A stretch of 21,882 bases of DNA from Mailhella massiliensis. Its GTDB lineage: Bacteria > Desulfobacterota > Desulfovibrionia > Desulfovibrionales > Desulfovibrionaceae. Positions 14,905 to 21,882 of this stretch are shown here, piece after piece. Position 1 is the first letter of the stretch, and every line of letters starts with the position of its first letter. The translations under genes and the position numbers were made by a program. The stretch spans positions 1-21,882 of the forward strand of contig NZ_DYZA01000059.1 in the NCBI RefSeq assembly GCF_020741395.1, written 5' to 3'. Under the pieces are notes generated by a model, which did not search any database, had not been told where the DNA came from, and worked only from the letters and a program-made list of their open reading frames with translations.

Positions 14905-16416
14905 ATGATAGAACAAAAAAACATTCTTTCCGCGTTTATTAAACTTCAGGAACTCGCCGGGTCAGGTGATCCCGTATGCGTCTGCGTCACCGACGAGCAC
15001 GGTTTCATTCTCGGCTACACACAGATGGACGGCATGGGGTCGCGCTCCTTCACCATGGCCCGGGCCAAGGCCTACACCGCCGCCCGCATGGGGCAGCGTA
15101 CGGCGGCTTTCCACGACCGACTTGTGCGGGAAAAGCTCACCCTTGCCGATTTCGGCGACGCTCTCATGACTTCCGTGCAGGGCGGCGTGCCCATCGCCGT
15201 CACCCTCGGCTTCTCGGCCATGGCGGCACTCTACAATTCGGAATTCCTGCACATCTCCACGCAGGCCCCCACCTGCTTCACCGCTCTCGATTCCTTCACC
15301 ATCATGTCCATTTTCTTCTTCGTGGCTGCGGGCGTGTTCATGGGTACGGGCGGGCTTTCCAAGCAGCTCATCAACCTGGCCGATATCCTGGTGGGCAAGG
15401 CCGTGGGCGGCATGGCCCTCGCTACCGTAGTCACCTGCATGTTCTTCGCCGCCATCTGCGGTTCCGGCCCGGCCACCGTGGCGGCAATCGGCGCCATAAC
15501 CATCCCGGCCATGGTGGAACGCGGCTACGACAAGCGCTTCGCCGCCGCCCTTGTAGCCTGCGCGGGCTCCATCGGCGTCATGATCCCGCCGAGCAACCCC
15601 ATGGTGGTGTACGGCGTCATCGCCAAGGCCTCCATCGGCAAGCTCTTTTTAAGCGGCATCATCCCCGGCATCCTCGTGGGCGGCGTGCTCATGGGCTACA
15701 GCTATTACCTCAGCAAGAAAAACGGCTGGATGGGCAACCCCGAAAAGCTCACCACAAAGCAGGTTCTGCTTGCTGTCTGGGAAGCCAAGTGGGCGCTCAT
15801 GGTCCCCGTCATCATTCTCGGCGGCATCTACGGCGGCTACATGACGCCTACCGAGGCCGCGGCCATCAGCGCCATGTACGGGCTGCTCGTAGGCGTCTTC
15901 GTGTACAAGGGCATCAACCGCCACAACTTCCTCAGCGTCTGCATCGAATGTTGCACCACCAGTTCCGTCATCATCTTCCTTATTGCCATGGCAAGCAGCT
16001 TCGGCTACCTGCTCGCCCTTGAACAGGTGCCCGAAAGCATCGCCAGGGCCATTCTCACCGTCACCAGCAACAAGTACCTCGTGCTTCTGCTCATCAACCT
16101 CTTCCTGCTGGTGGTGGGCGCGCTCATGGAACCGGCCGCTGCCACCATCATCCTCGCCCCCATCCTCGCTCCCATCGCAGCAAAGCTGGGCGTGGATCTC
16201 GTACATTTCGGCCTTGTCATGACTGTGAACCTTGCCATAGGATTCATTACCCCGCCCGTAGGCTCCAACCTCTTCGTAGCCAGCGCCACCAGCGGACTGA
16301 AGGTGGAATCCATCGCAAGGGCCGCCATACCCATGATCGTTCTCATGATCGCGGTGCTCTTCATCCTCACCTATGTCCCGTCCATTTCCCTCTTCCTGCC
16401 CAACCGTATGATGTAA
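14905..16416 (+). CDS. GlcG/HbpS N-terminal domain fused to TRAP transporter large permease (DctM)
   Basis: Residues 1 to about 95 match the GlcG/HbpS (DUF336) fold: 'DPVCVCVTDEHGFILGYTQMDG', 'ARAKAYTAARMGQRTAAF', then 'LMTSVQGGVPI'. The domain's last third, which should contain a G-x-x-G-V-S-G stretch, is missing. From 'GVPIAVTLGFSAMAAL' onward the protein is a DctM TRAP large subunit of about 410 residues, including 'CGSGPATVAAIGAITIPAM', 'GVMIPPSNPMVVYG', 'GGYMTPTEAAAISAMYGLLVG' and 'GFITPPVGSNLFVAS'. DctM's first membrane helix (about 20 residues) is missing. Both families carry Gly-Val-Pro-Ile at the joint, so this is best read as an in-frame deletion product of a glcG-dctP-dctQ-dctM operon, or an assembly collapse. 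GAGGAA precedes ATG 14905. DctP and DctQ are absent. Confidence 0.85.
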   Translation: MIEQKNILSAFIKLQELAGSGDPVCVCVTDEHGFILGYTQMDGMGSRSFTMARAKAYTAARMGQRTAAFHDRLVREKLTLADFGDALMTSVQGGVPIAVTLGFSAMAALYNSEFLHISTQAPTCFTALDSFTIMSIFFFVAAGVFMGTGGLSKQLINLADILVGKAVGGMALATVVTCMFFAAICGSGPATVAAIGAITIPAMVERGYDKRFAAALVACAGSIGVMIPPSNPMVVYGVIAKASIGKLFLSGIIPGILVGGVLMGYSYYLSKKNGWMGNPEKLTTKQVLLAVWEAKWALMVPVIILGGIYGGYMTPTEAAAISAMYGLLVGVFVYKGINRHNFLSVCIECCTTSSVIIFLIAMASSFGYLLALEQVPESIARAILTVTSNKYLVLLLINLFLLVVGALMEPAAATIILAPILAPIAAKLGVDLVHFGLVMTVNLAIGFITPPVGSNLFVASATSGLKVESIARAAIPMIVLMIAVLFILTYVPSISLFLPNRMM

Positions 16417-16436
16417 CCTTCTTTCAGGCCTCACCC

Positions 16437-16463
16437 GCGGGGCGTGACGACATAGCGCCCCGC
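16437..16463 (+). repeat. Intercistronic hairpin before the glycyl-radical enzyme gene
   Basis: GCGGGGCG (16437-16444) pairs perfectly with CGCCCCGC (16456-16463) across an 11-base loop. It stands 50 bases before the next ATG without a T-run. A processing or 5'-protection role for the downstream transcript is likelier than termination. Confidence 0.5.
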
Positions 16464-16512
16464 CTTCTCCTCTCAACCGGCAGATCCCCTGCCTCTTTTA
16501 CAGGAGTCTTGT

Positions 16513-19005
16513 ATGAGCTGTTGCTGCGCTCTTTCCGCACAGGAAAAAATTCTTCAGGACAAGGCTGCGGGTAAGGACAACCCCAACCGTGCGAAGCACC
16601 GGAGGCTGTTCGATATCCTTGAAACCTTCGACGGCATGGCCCCCATCATCGACGCGGACCGCGCCCTGCTCTTCACCCGGTCCATGAAGGAGACCGAAGG
16701 CCAGCCCCTCACGCTGCGCTGGGCCAAGGCCCTCATGAACATTGCAAAGAACATCCCCGTGCATATCGACGACCGGCAGCTTCTGGCCGGGCGCTGCGGC
16801 ACCACGGGCCGTTACGGCATACTCTACCCCGAGCTCGACGGCGACTTCATGGCCGACGCCCTTGAAATCCTGGCAAAGGCCGAGACGGCAGCGCCCATCA
16901 GCGTCTCTCCCGAAGTGGCGGCCGTAGTCCGCAATGAAATAACCCCGTACTGGAAGGGCAAGACCTTCCATGAAGATCTCAACCGCTCCCTGCCGCCGGA
17001 AGTACACCGCCTCGCCTACAACGATGAGCTCGGCATCAAGACCCGCTATGTGGTCAGCGAAAACGCATCGTTCCGTTCCAGCCAGCAGTGGGTGCTGGAC
17101 TATGCCAAAGTCATCGACAGAGGCTTTGCAGGCATCAGGGCCGAAGCAGAGGAAAAGCTCGCTGCACTCGACCCGCTCAGCCCCATGGACACCTTGAAGA
17201 AACGCCCCTTCCTGGAAGCGGTCATCATCACCTGCGACGCCATTGTGCTGTGGGCGCATCGCCATGCGAACCTGGCTCGCTCCATGGCGGAAAAGGAAAA
17301 GGATCCGGTGCGCAGGCAGGAACTTCTGGATATCGCCGAGCGCTGCTCCCATGTACCGGAATTCCCTGCCCGCAACTTCCGCGAAGCGGTACAGGCCCAG
17401 TGGTTCGCCCAGATGTTCTCCCGCCTGGAACAGCGCACCGGCACCATCATTTCCAACGGCCGCATGGATCAGTACTTCTACCGCCTCTATAAGCAGGACG
17501 TGGAAGCAGGCATCCTCACCGACGACGACGTACTGGAAATGCTCGACTGCATGTGGGTGGGCATGGCCCAGTTCACCGACATTTCCCTCTTCCCCGGAGG
17601 GCTCGCCACCATGGAGGGGTATGCCCACTGGGAAGCCGTGACCATCGGCGGGCAGACCCGCGACGGCAAGGACGCCACCAACGAGCTGTCCTACCTCATT
17701 CTCAAATCGCGCCAGGCCTCCCCCATGCCTTATCCCGACCTCGCCACGCGCATCCACTCCCGCTCCCCCCAGCGCTTCCTGTGGGAAATCGCGGAAACCA
17801 TTAAGATAGGCCAGGGCTACCCCAAACTCTTCAACGACGAGGAGATCATTCCCCTGCATCTGGCCAAGGGCGCTCCGCTGGGCGATATCTTCGACTACAC
17901 GGCCTCCGGATGTGCGGAAATACGCATGCCCAACCGCGACACCATGACAAGCTCCTGCGGGCAGGTGAACCTGGGGGCCGCTCTGGAAATGGTGCTTCGC
18001 AACGGCCGCATGAAGAAGTACGGCGACGAAGTCATAGGCCTGGAAACCGGCGACCCACGCTCCTTCTCCGGCTGGGAGGAATTCTGGCAGGCCTATCTGA
18101 AACAGCAGGAACACCTGCTCGCCGCATCCTATGTGGAGCAATGCGTCATCCACCATACCCGCGCCCGTCATTTCGCCGGGCCGCTGGCTTCCTGCCTGCA
18201 TGATCTGTGCATGGCCTCCTGCATGGACCTGCATACTGACGAAAAGATCCCCGGCGGCATAGACCTCGGCTTTGTAGATATCATCGGCTTCGCCACGCTG
18301 GTGGATTCGCTGAGCGCCGTGAAGAAATGCGTGTATGAAGATAAAACCGTCACCATGGACGAGCTTATCCGCGCCCTGAACGACGACTTCGAGGGGCACG
18401 AAGCCCTGCGCCTGCGCCTCACCCGCGCGCCGCGATTCGGCAACAACGACATGTATGCCGACTCCATCGGCCTCGCCGTGGATCGCTCCACCCAGGAATA
18501 CTGCCACAAATATGCGCCGGAGACAGGGCTGCACATCGACATACGCACCGTGTCCGTCACGGCCAACGTGCCCCACGGCAAGGAAGTGGGCGCACTGCCC
18601 TGCGGGCGCAAGGCCTGGATGCCCTTCTCCGACGGCTCCTCCCCCGCGCAGGGCGCCGACCTCAACGGTCCCACTCAGTCCATCATCTCCAACTACAACA
18701 CCAAGAACTGGGACTACAACGAACGCGCCGCGCGCCTTCTGAACATCAAGTTCTCGCCCAAATGCCTGGAAGGCGATATCGGTACGGAAAAGCTGGTGAG
18801 CTTCATCCGCGTCTTCTGCGACCTCAAGCTCTGGCACCTGCAGTTCAACGTCATCAACCGTGAAACGCTGCTCGCAGCGCAGGAAGCCCCCAAGCGCTAC
18901 CGCAATCTCATCATCCGCATCGCGGGATACAGCGCCTATTTCACGGAACTGTCGCGCGATCTGCAGAACGACCTCATAAGCCGCACGGAACAGACCAGCA
19001 TCTGA
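16513..19005 (+). CDS. Glycyl-radical sulfonate C-S lyase (isethionate sulfite-lyase-like)
   Basis: This 830-residue cytoplasmic enzyme belongs to the pyruvate formate-lyase superfamily. The thiyl cysteine and its partner are Cys467 and Glu469 in 'SGCAEIRMPN'; the radical glycine is Gly805 in 'RIAGYSAYF'. As I recall the Bilophila isethionate sulfite-lyase, its key residues are R189, Q193, W374, C468, E470, R678 and G805, with F682. Here I read Arg188, Gln192, Trp373, Cys467, Glu469, Arg678 and Gly805: the sulfonate-binding set is kept with at most one-residue shift, while position 682 is Val. The enzyme would release sulfite plus a carbonyl compound. A smaller residue at 682 might admit a larger substrate such as dihydroxypropanesulfonate (HpsG type). 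AGGAG precedes ATG 16513. Activase and alcohol dehydrogenase genes follow. Other glycyl-radical eliminases are less likely. Confidence 0.85.
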   Translation: MSCCCALSAQEKILQDKAAGKDNPNRAKHRRLFDILETFDGMAPIIDADRALLFTRSMKETEGQPLTLRWAKALMNIAKNIPVHIDDRQLLAGRCGTTGRYGILYPELDGDFMADALEILAKAETAAPISVSPEVAAVVRNEITPYWKGKTFHEDLNRSLPPEVHRLAYNDELGIKTRYVVSENASFRSSQQWVLDYAKVIDRGFAGIRAEAEEKLAALDPLSPMDTLKKRPFLEAVIITCDAIVLWAHRHANLARSMAEKEKDPVRRQELLDIAERCSHVPEFPARNFREAVQAQWFAQMFSRLEQRTGTIISNGRMDQYFYRLYKQDVEAGILTDDDVLEMLDCMWVGMAQFTDISLFPGGLATMEGYAHWEAVTIGGQTRDGKDATNELSYLILKSRQASPMPYPDLATRIHSRSPQRFLWEIAETIKIGQGYPKLFNDEEIIPLHLAKGAPLGDIFDYTASGCAEIRMPNRDTMTSSCGQVNLGAALEMVLRNGRMKKYGDEVIGLETGDPRSFSGWEEFWQAYLKQQEHLLAASYVEQCVIHHTRARHFAGPLASCLHDLCMASCMDLHTDEKIPGGIDLGFVDIIGFATLVDSLSAVKKCVYEDKTVTMDELIRALNDDFEGHEALRLRLTRAPRFGNNDMYADSIGLAVDRSTQEYCHKYAPETGLHIDIRTVSVTANVPHGKEVGALPCGRKAWMPFSDGSSPAQGADLNGPTQSIISNYNTKNWDYNERAARLLNIKFSPKCLEGDIGTEKLVSFIRVFCDLKLWHLQFNVINRETLLAAQEAPKRYRNLIIRIAGYSAYFTELSRDLQNDLISRTEQTSI

Positions 19006-19033
19006 CCGTCGGATAAAACGACAACACGCGGCC

Positions 19034-19057
19034 GCCCTCCCGGAACGACGGGAGGGC
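19034..19057 (+). repeat. Intercistronic hairpin between lyase and activase genes
   Basis: GCCCTCCCG (19034-19042) and CGGGAGGGC (19049-19057) form a perfect 9-bp stem with a six-base loop, 29 bases after the lyase stop. The following bases are pyrimidine-rich but not a true T-run. It could stabilise the 3' end of an abundant lyase message or partly terminate, lowering activase output. Confidence 0.6.
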
Positions 19058-19090
19058 GGGCTTCCTTCCCCTTCTTCCCCGGAGAAAAAC

Positions 19091-20014
19091 ATGTACGCAG
19101 ATGCCATGGAAAAGGGCGTCGTCTTCAATGTTCAAAAATACTCGGTGCACGACGGCCCGGGCATCCGCACCATCGTCTTTCTCAAGGGATGCCCTCTGCG
19201 CTGCCGCTGGTGCAGCAACCCGGAGTCGCAGCGTAACGCGCCGGACATTGCCTGGAACGACACGTCGTGCATAGGCTGCCTCTCCTGTGTCCATACCTGC
19301 CCGCAGAAAGCGCTTTCCCTCTCCCCCCGGGGTATTCTCAAGGATCACGAACGCTGCGTCGGCTGCCTCTCCTGCGTCCGGGCATGCCCTGCGGAGGCCA
19401 TGTTCCTCTACGGCGGGGAAAGACGGGTAAAGGATATCCTCGACGACGTAGAGAAGGATTCGCTGTTCTACGCCCGCTCGGGCGGAGGGATCACCCTTTC
19501 CGGCGGGGAACCGCTTTTTCAGCCGCAGTTCGCCCTGGCACTTCTGAGGGAAGCAAAGGAGAGGCATATCCACAGAGCCATGGAAAGCTGCGCCTTCTGC
19601 CCGGAGGAAACCTTTCTCGAAGCGGCCGGACTGCTCAATTACCTCCTTGTCGACGTAAAATGCCCTGATGAGGAAAGGCACCGCCTCTTCACCGGGCAAT
19701 CCAACAAGCGCATACTCTCCAACATCAGGGCGGCGCATCAGGCCTTCCCCGCTCTGCCCATCCATGTGCGCACCCCCGTGATCCCGGGCGTCAACGATAC
19801 GGAAGAAGATATCGCCGCCATCGCATCCTTCGCCCGGGAGGCCGGCGCACAGGCCTACGAACTTCTGCCCTACCACAAGATGGGAGAATCCAAATACCGT
19901 TTCCTCGGCAAGGACTACCCCATGGGCGACGCGGCCCTGGACGAGGCGAAATTCAAACGGCTTCAGGCGCTGGCAGCCGGCATCATGCCCGCTTCGCCGA
20001 ACCTTTCGGACTAA
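19091..20014 (+). CDS. Glycyl-radical enzyme activating enzyme (radical SAM)
   Basis: This 307-residue iron-sulfur enzyme uses S-adenosylmethionine to place the radical on Gly805 of the lyase. The N-terminus reads 'VFNVQKYSVHDGPGIRTIVFLKGCPLRCRWCSNPES', giving the radical SAM cluster cysteines Cys34, Cys38 and Cys41. A ferredoxin-like insert follows with two four-Cys motifs, Cys60/63/66/70 ('CIGCLSCVHTCP') and Cys89/92/95/99 ('CVGCLSCVRACP'), as in activases of non-PFL glycyl-radical enzymes. 'GGGITLSGGEPLFQPQF' is the SAM-binding GGE region. GGAG lies before ATG 19091. Gene order directly after the lyase makes it that enzyme's dedicated partner (IslB/HpsH type). Confidence 0.92.
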   Translation: MYADAMEKGVVFNVQKYSVHDGPGIRTIVFLKGCPLRCRWCSNPESQRNAPDIAWNDTSCIGCLSCVHTCPQKALSLSPRGILKDHERCVGCLSCVRACPAEAMFLYGGERRVKDILDDVEKDSLFYARSGGGITLSGGEPLFQPQFALALLREAKERHIHRAMESCAFCPEETFLEAAGLLNYLLVDVKCPDEERHRLFTGQSNKRILSNIRAAHQAFPALPIHVRTPVIPGVNDTEEDIAAIASFAREAGAQAYELLPYHKMGESKYRFLGKDYPMGDAALDEAKFKRLQALAAGIMPASPNLSD

Positions 20015-20041
20015 GAGCATCCCTCCGGCAACCTTCCTTCC

Positions 20042-20058
20042 CACCGCCGCTGGCGGTG
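20042..20058 (+). terminator. Possible attenuating hairpin between activase and alcohol dehydrogenase genes
   Basis: CACCGCC (20042-20048) pairs perfectly with GGCGGTG (20052-20058) around a GCT loop, followed by TTCTTATC. The T-run is short, so termination would be partial. The dehydrogenase gene begins 75 bases later with its own strong ribosome site. Confidence 0.4.
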
Positions 20059-20132
20059 TTCTTATCGTGCGCCCCGAGTGCGGGTGCAACCTTCCTCACC
20101 AGCTTTCTTTTTACCTCAAAAGGAGCACGACC

Positions 20133-21251
20133 ATGCACTTTTCTCTGCTTCAGAATGTAAAAGTATTGGAAAAGATCGGAGCCCTCCGGCATCTTGGCGA
20201 ACTGATGAAGGAAGCGGGATACAAGCATGCCCTTCTCGTCTGCGATGAAGGCATCGTCCGCATGGGCCTTGCCGGAAAAATTCAGGATATCCTCGCAGGC
20301 GAAGGCCTTGCCTGTACCCTGTACGACAAGGTACAGCCCGACCCGCCCGCCTTCCTGGTGGACGAAGGCGTAAAGCTCTGCCGCGCCGCCGGCTGCGACT
20401 GCGTCATCGCCGCCGGCGGCGGAAGCTCCATGGACACGGCAAAAGGCATCAACATTCTGCGCTTCAACGAAGGCCGAATTCTCGACTACGCAAAACCGGG
20501 AACGTCCATGATCCCCTCCCCGGGCCTCATCGCCATTCCCACCACCTCCGGCACGGGCAGCGAACTTTCCAACGGCCTTATCATTTCCGATACGGAACAG
20601 GGAATAAAAGCTCCTATCCTGGCGGTGGAAGGCATGAGCGAATACGCCGTCCTGGATCCGGAACTCACCTGCGGCATGCCCGCCGGACTGACGCTCATCA
20701 CGGGCCTCGACGTATTCTCCCATGCCTGTGAATCCTATATGTCCGTCAATGCCACCACAACGACGGACATGATCTGTGAAAAAATCATGGAAGACGTGGC
20801 CACCTTCCTCCCCCGTGCGATGAAAAACGGCCATGATATCGAAGCCAGGGAACGTATGCTCGCCTGCGCCTCCGCCCATGTGGGGCACTCCATCGCTCAT
20901 ATCATAGGCGCGACCTGGCACATTCCCCACGGCAGGGCATGCGCCTTCAGCCTTCCGATCACGCTGGAATTCCTTGCGTCTACCTGCACTGAAAAAGTAA
21001 AAAAAGTCGGCATGATACTGGGAACATCCTTCTACGGCGGCGAGAGCGCGGAACAGATAGGGCAAAGGACGGCGAGAGCCTACAAGGATTTCTGTTCAGG
21101 ACTCGGCATGACCGGCCCGGGTATGGAAAAGCCCGGTGAAGCCGAGATTGACGCCCTTGCCGAGGCTGTAGCCCATGACCCGCTCACTGTTTTGTGTCCT
21201 CTGCCCGTCACCAGAGAAAACATACTCCCCCTGCTCAAAAAAAGTTTCTGA
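20133..21251 (+). CDS. Iron-containing alcohol dehydrogenase, likely for a sulfonate-pathway aldehyde or ketone
   Basis: This 372-residue group III (Fe-type) dehydrogenase interconverts carbonyls and alcohols with NAD(P)H. The nucleotide-binding region shows 'GGGSSMDTAKG' (residues 95-105) and 'IPTTSGTGSE' (135-144). Metal ligands are Asp193 and His197 ('GLDVFSHACESY'), His252 and His266 ('GHSIAHIIGATWHIPHG'), spaced as in FucO. ATG 20133 follows AAGGAG by eight bases; the earlier in-frame GTG lies beside the hairpin and adds an unlike leader. In taurine users a related enzyme, SarD, reduces sulfoacetaldehyde to isethionate, the lyase's substrate. Equally it could reduce the carbonyl product of the lyase (acetaldehyde or hydroxyacetone). 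Sequence alone does not decide. Confidence 0.88.
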   Translation: MHFSLLQNVKVLEKIGALRHLGELMKEAGYKHALLVCDEGIVRMGLAGKIQDILAGEGLACTLYDKVQPDPPAFLVDEGVKLCRAAGCDCVIAAGGGSSMDTAKGINILRFNEGRILDYAKPGTSMIPSPGLIAIPTTSGTGSELSNGLIISDTEQGIKAPILAVEGMSEYAVLDPELTCGMPAGLTLITGLDVFSHACESYMSVNATTTTDMICEKIMEDVATFLPRAMKNGHDIEARERMLACASAHVGHSIAHIIGATWHIPHGRACAFSLPITLEFLASTCTEKVKKVGMILGTSFYGGESAEQIGQRTARAYKDFCSGLGMTGPGMEKPGEAEIDALAEAVAHDPLTVLCPLPVTRENILPLLKKSF

Positions 21252-21264
21252 GCCTGACTGCCCC

Positions 21265-21292
21265 TCAGCTCTGCTCCGGGAGCCGCGGCTGA
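21265..21292 (+). terminator. Possible hairpin after the alcohol dehydrogenase gene
   Basis: Nested arms TCAGC/GCTGA and GCTCC/GGAGC form a compact structure shortly after the stop. There is no T-run, so intrinsic termination is doubtful. Confidence 0.3.
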
Positions 21293-21366
21293 ATCTCCGG
21301 GGCGGAAAAGGAAGAAACACGGAAGAAAGAACTCCCGCCGCTACGGATAACTCCCCGGGCCTTCAC

Positions 21367-21395
21367 TTGACACAATCCTGCTCTTCCCCTAGAAA
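21367..21395 (+). promoter_or_regulatory. Promoter of the tRNA-Val gene
   Basis: TTGACA (21367-21372) and TAGAAA (21390-21395) are separated by 17 bases. The predicted start falls just before the tRNA at 21404. The perfect -35 and ideal spacing support a strong stable-RNA promoter. Confidence 0.65.
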
Positions 21396-21403
21396 AGCGG
21401 CAG

Positions 21404-21479
21404 GGGCGGTTAGCTCAGCTGGTAGAGTATCGGTCTTACACACCGACTGTCAGGGGTTCGAGTCCCTTACCGCCCACCA
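21404..21479 (+). tRNA. tRNA-Val (anticodon TAC)
   Basis: The 76-base cloverleaf is complete. Acceptor arms GGGCGGT and ACCGCCC pair fully, followed by ACCA, so the CCA end is encoded. The D-arm is GCTC..GAGT, the anticodon stem TCGGT/ACCGA with loop CTTACAC places TAC at 21437-21439 (valine, GUA codons and wobble), and the T-arm carries TTCGAGT. An integrase gene begins 190 bases downstream, so the 3' half may serve as an attachment site. Confidence 0.96.
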
Positions 21480-21495
21480 TATTTGATTTTCCGAA

Positions 21496-21529
21496 GAAAA
21501 GCCGTGTTCTTACATGGCTTTTCGTTTTT
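21496..21529 (+). terminator. Intrinsic terminator of the tRNA-Val gene
   Basis: GAAAAGCCGTGT (21496-21507) pairs with ACATGGCTTTTC (21512-21523) around TCTT with one G-T pair, followed by GTTTTT. This is a textbook rho-independent terminator 16 bases after the CCA end. Confidence 0.85.
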
Positions 21530-21669
21530 AACAAACGATTTCTTTGAAAAATCCGCGTGTACCATACGTTTGTACTACCCGTGAATCCGTTTGAATCCGC
21601 CGGAACCGGCTTTTGAACCGTCAAAAATTCATTCATGCTTTTTTGGACGGCACCTTTTGGAGAAAACGT

Positions 21670-21882
21670 ATGATGTACTTACAAAGACGACAAGGCGGCG
21701 TGTACTATTTCCGCATGGCCATACCCACCAGATTGACCGCCGCATACGGGCGCAAGGAAATCGTTTTTTCGTTGGGTACGAAAGACAAAGCAGACGCAAG
21801 ATTAAAATCGTTGGAATATGTACAGAAGTACATGATAGAATTTCAAACGGGAAAAATTGATGATACAATTGTAGAAAAATTG
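21670..21882 (+). CDS. N-terminal part of a tyrosine-recombinase-type integrase, cut by the window edge
   Basis: The open frame from ATG 21670 runs 71 codons to the last base of the window with no stop. It begins 'MMYLQRRQGGVYYFRMAIP', then 'TAAYGRKEIVFSLGTKDKADARLKSLEY'. This short beta-strand region followed by the 'S-L-x-T-x-D-x-x-x-A' helix is typical of the N-terminal arm-binding domain of phage and island integrases. GGAG lies before the start. The catalytic Arg-His-Arg-Tyr residues would lie beyond the window. It is more AT-rich than the chromosomal genes, which fits acquired DNA, and sits just past a tRNA gene, the usual layout for an integrated element. The phage or island itself would lie to the right. 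Confidence 0.8.
   Translation, partial: MMYLQRRQGGVYYFRMAIPTRLTAAYGRKEIVFSLGTKDKADARLKSLEYVQKYMIEFQTGKIDDTIVEKL

Noticed and set aside
14656..14942. Short open frames in the AT-rich control region
   Set aside because: They run through the palindromes and the sigma-54 promoter and have no ribosome sites or family resemblance.
16478..16493. Second sigma-54-like GG-N10-GC pair just before the lyase gene
   Set aside because: The flanking consensus bases are poor, and the predicted start would fall at the ribosome site, leaving no usable leader.
16498..19128. 876-residue open frame antisense to the glycyl-radical enzyme
   Set aside because: It mirrors the codon pattern of the GC-rich sense gene, has no family motifs, and the sense strand carries a full catalytic site.
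20067..20132. Earlier GTG start for the alcohol dehydrogenase
   Set aside because: No ribosome site; the added residues do not resemble the family, while ATG 20133 has AAGGAG at good spacing.

Overview
The window looks like a chromosomal segment of a GC-rich, anaerobic Desulfovibrionaceae-type bacterium (Bilophila/Mailhella/Desulfovibrio neighbourhood). This rests on gene content and style: an oxygen-sensitive glycyl-radical enzyme of the sulfonate C-S lyase kind, TRAP transport, a sigma-54-type promoter, anaerobic haem breakdown (HutW/ChuW type) and a TonB/Exb system. The genus is inference.

Layout. 1-410: a small XRE-type regulator behind a perfect 22-bp palindrome. 411-845: no convincing gene. 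846-2171: rarA. 2227-4295: an apparent two-gene unit, a MATE efflux pump plus a DtxR/IdeR-like metal-dependent regulator, preceded by an operator-like inverted repeat and ended by a bidirectional terminator. 14326 down to 4581 (minus strand): a ten-gene haem operon, hutW - TonB-dependent receptor - ECF S - ECF T - ECF fused ATPase - hutX - flavodoxin - exbB - exbD - tonB, with a Fur-like box over its probable promoter. 14327-14904: a divergent control region holding the Fur-like box, two hairpins, two tandem palindromes and a near-consensus sigma-54 promoter. 14905-21251 (plus strand): a TRAP permease gene with an unusual front end, a glycyl-radical enzyme, its radical-SAM activase and an iron-type alcohol dehydrogenase. 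21404-21479: tRNA-Val(TAC) with its own promoter and terminator. 21670 to the edge: the start of a tyrosine-recombinase-like integrase, marking an integrated element at the tRNA gene.

How the genes work together. In the haem operon, the receptor (powered by TonB-ExbB-ExbD) would bring haem across the outer membrane, the ECF module would bring it across the inner membrane, HutX would carry it, and HutW with the flavodoxin would open the ring without oxygen to free iron. In the right-hand cluster, a C2/C3 hydroxysulfonate (isethionate or dihydroxypropanesulfonate) would be imported and cleaved by the glycyl-radical enzyme to sulfite plus a carbonyl compound. The sulfite would serve as respiratory electron acceptor. 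The alcohol dehydrogenase would act on a carbonyl intermediate or product.

Most notable: the TRAP permease gene begins with two thirds of a GlcG/HbpS (DUF336) domain joined in frame at a Gly-Val-Pro-Ile motif that both families share. DctP and DctQ are missing. This looks like a deletion joining the first and last genes of a glcG-dctP-dctQ-dctM operon, or an assembly collapse of one. The cluster is also headed by a sigma-54 promoter with tandem palindromes at enhancer distance.
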